From positions 1-64,000 of the forward strand of contig NZ_JACSPO010000005.1 in the NCBI RefSeq assembly GCF_014837105.1: DNA of 64,000 nt. The letters are read 5' to 3'. This stretch comes from Oceanitalea stevensii (GTDB lineage Bacteria; Actinomycetota; Actinomycetes; Actinomycetales; Actinomycetaceae). This document shows positions 63,945 through 64,000 of this stretch, piece after piece (the first letter of the stretch is position 1; the number at the start of each line of letters is the position of its first letter). The position numbers were made by a program, and so were the translations under genes. The notes below the pieces were generated by a model. The model did no database searches. It was not told the origin of the DNA and saw only the letters and a list, made by a program, of their open reading frames with translations.

Positions 63945-64000
63945 TGCTTGACCGCCATCCACTGGCGCAGGCGGTCGGCGACCGCGCTCGGGTCCTCGTC
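63941..64000 (-). CDS. fliF: Flagellar M-ring protein FliF, C-terminal end (partial)
   Basis: Nineteen codons to TGA 63943-63941, reading DEDPSAVADRLRQWMAVKQ. The end PxxVAxxLRxWM is the usual FliF C-terminus that binds FliG. The gene continues beyond the window edge. It overlaps the fliG GTG by 4 bp. Confidence 0.85.
   Translation of the reverse strand, partial: DEDPSAVADRLRQWMAVKQ

Overview
The window is very GC-rich and codon-dense, with many 4-bp stop/start overlaps (ATGA, GTGA), frequent GTG starts and several TANNNT boxes placed 6-7 nt before a start codon. Together with DUF3263, LytR_C, DUF4031 and WXG100 proteins and a groEL2-type chaperonin, this points to a motile, facultatively nitrate-respiring Actinomycetota, most likely Micrococcales (Cellulomonas/Georgenia-like; the genus is inference). 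No rRNA or tRNA genes were seen.

Layout. 1-542: a DUF559-type gene remnant and seven tandem 32-bp repeats. 598-3683 (+): a TrcRS-like two-component system and a membrane protein of unknown function. 3671-6733 (-): a TOBE-domain regulator with the molybdate transporter modABC. 6783-10073 (-): a sugar ABC transporter (binding protein and two permeases, no ATPase). 10184-11760: a complete ISL3-family insertion sequence with 8-bp target duplications, inserted into the same repeat family seen at the left end. 11765-20073 (-): the nitrate/nitrite transporter and respiratory nitrate reductase operon narK-G-H-J-I. 20197-26111: molybdenum cofactor genes (mobA, moeA, moeZ; moaCD; mog-moaE-moaA). Molybdate uptake, cofactor synthesis and the molybdoenzyme therefore lie in one 22-kb stretch. 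26217-33380: two HD-family proteins (one fused to DUF4031, one with a broken HD motif), an orphan WXG100 protein, groEL2 under two CIRCE elements, a LytR_C protein, DUF3263, ung and an SGNH hydrolase.

33391-64000 (all -): chemotaxis and flagellar genes. In transcription order these are the end of fliF, then fliG-H-I-J, a NlpC/P60 hydrolase, fliK, flgD and flgE, ending in a terminator. Next comes flbD-motA-motB-fliL-M-N-O-P-Q-R-flhB-flhA-(FlhF-N-like)-csrA, then two single chemoreceptor genes, then cheA-cheW-mcp-mcp-cheB-cheR-cheY-cheX-cheY-cheX. Flagellin, fliD/S, fliA, fliW and cheD are not in the window.

The most notable unannotated signal is a shared promoter architecture, CTCA-N17-CCGAnrGK, upstream of cheA, two receptor genes and flbD, and possibly fliM. 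It fits FliA (sigma-28)-type promoters. In the first three it is followed, at the expected transcription start, by a perfect GTGCGC-AGGAw-GCGCAC stem-loop with a GGA loop. csrA lies next to one of these units, so CsrA control of the 5' stem-loops is a testable idea.
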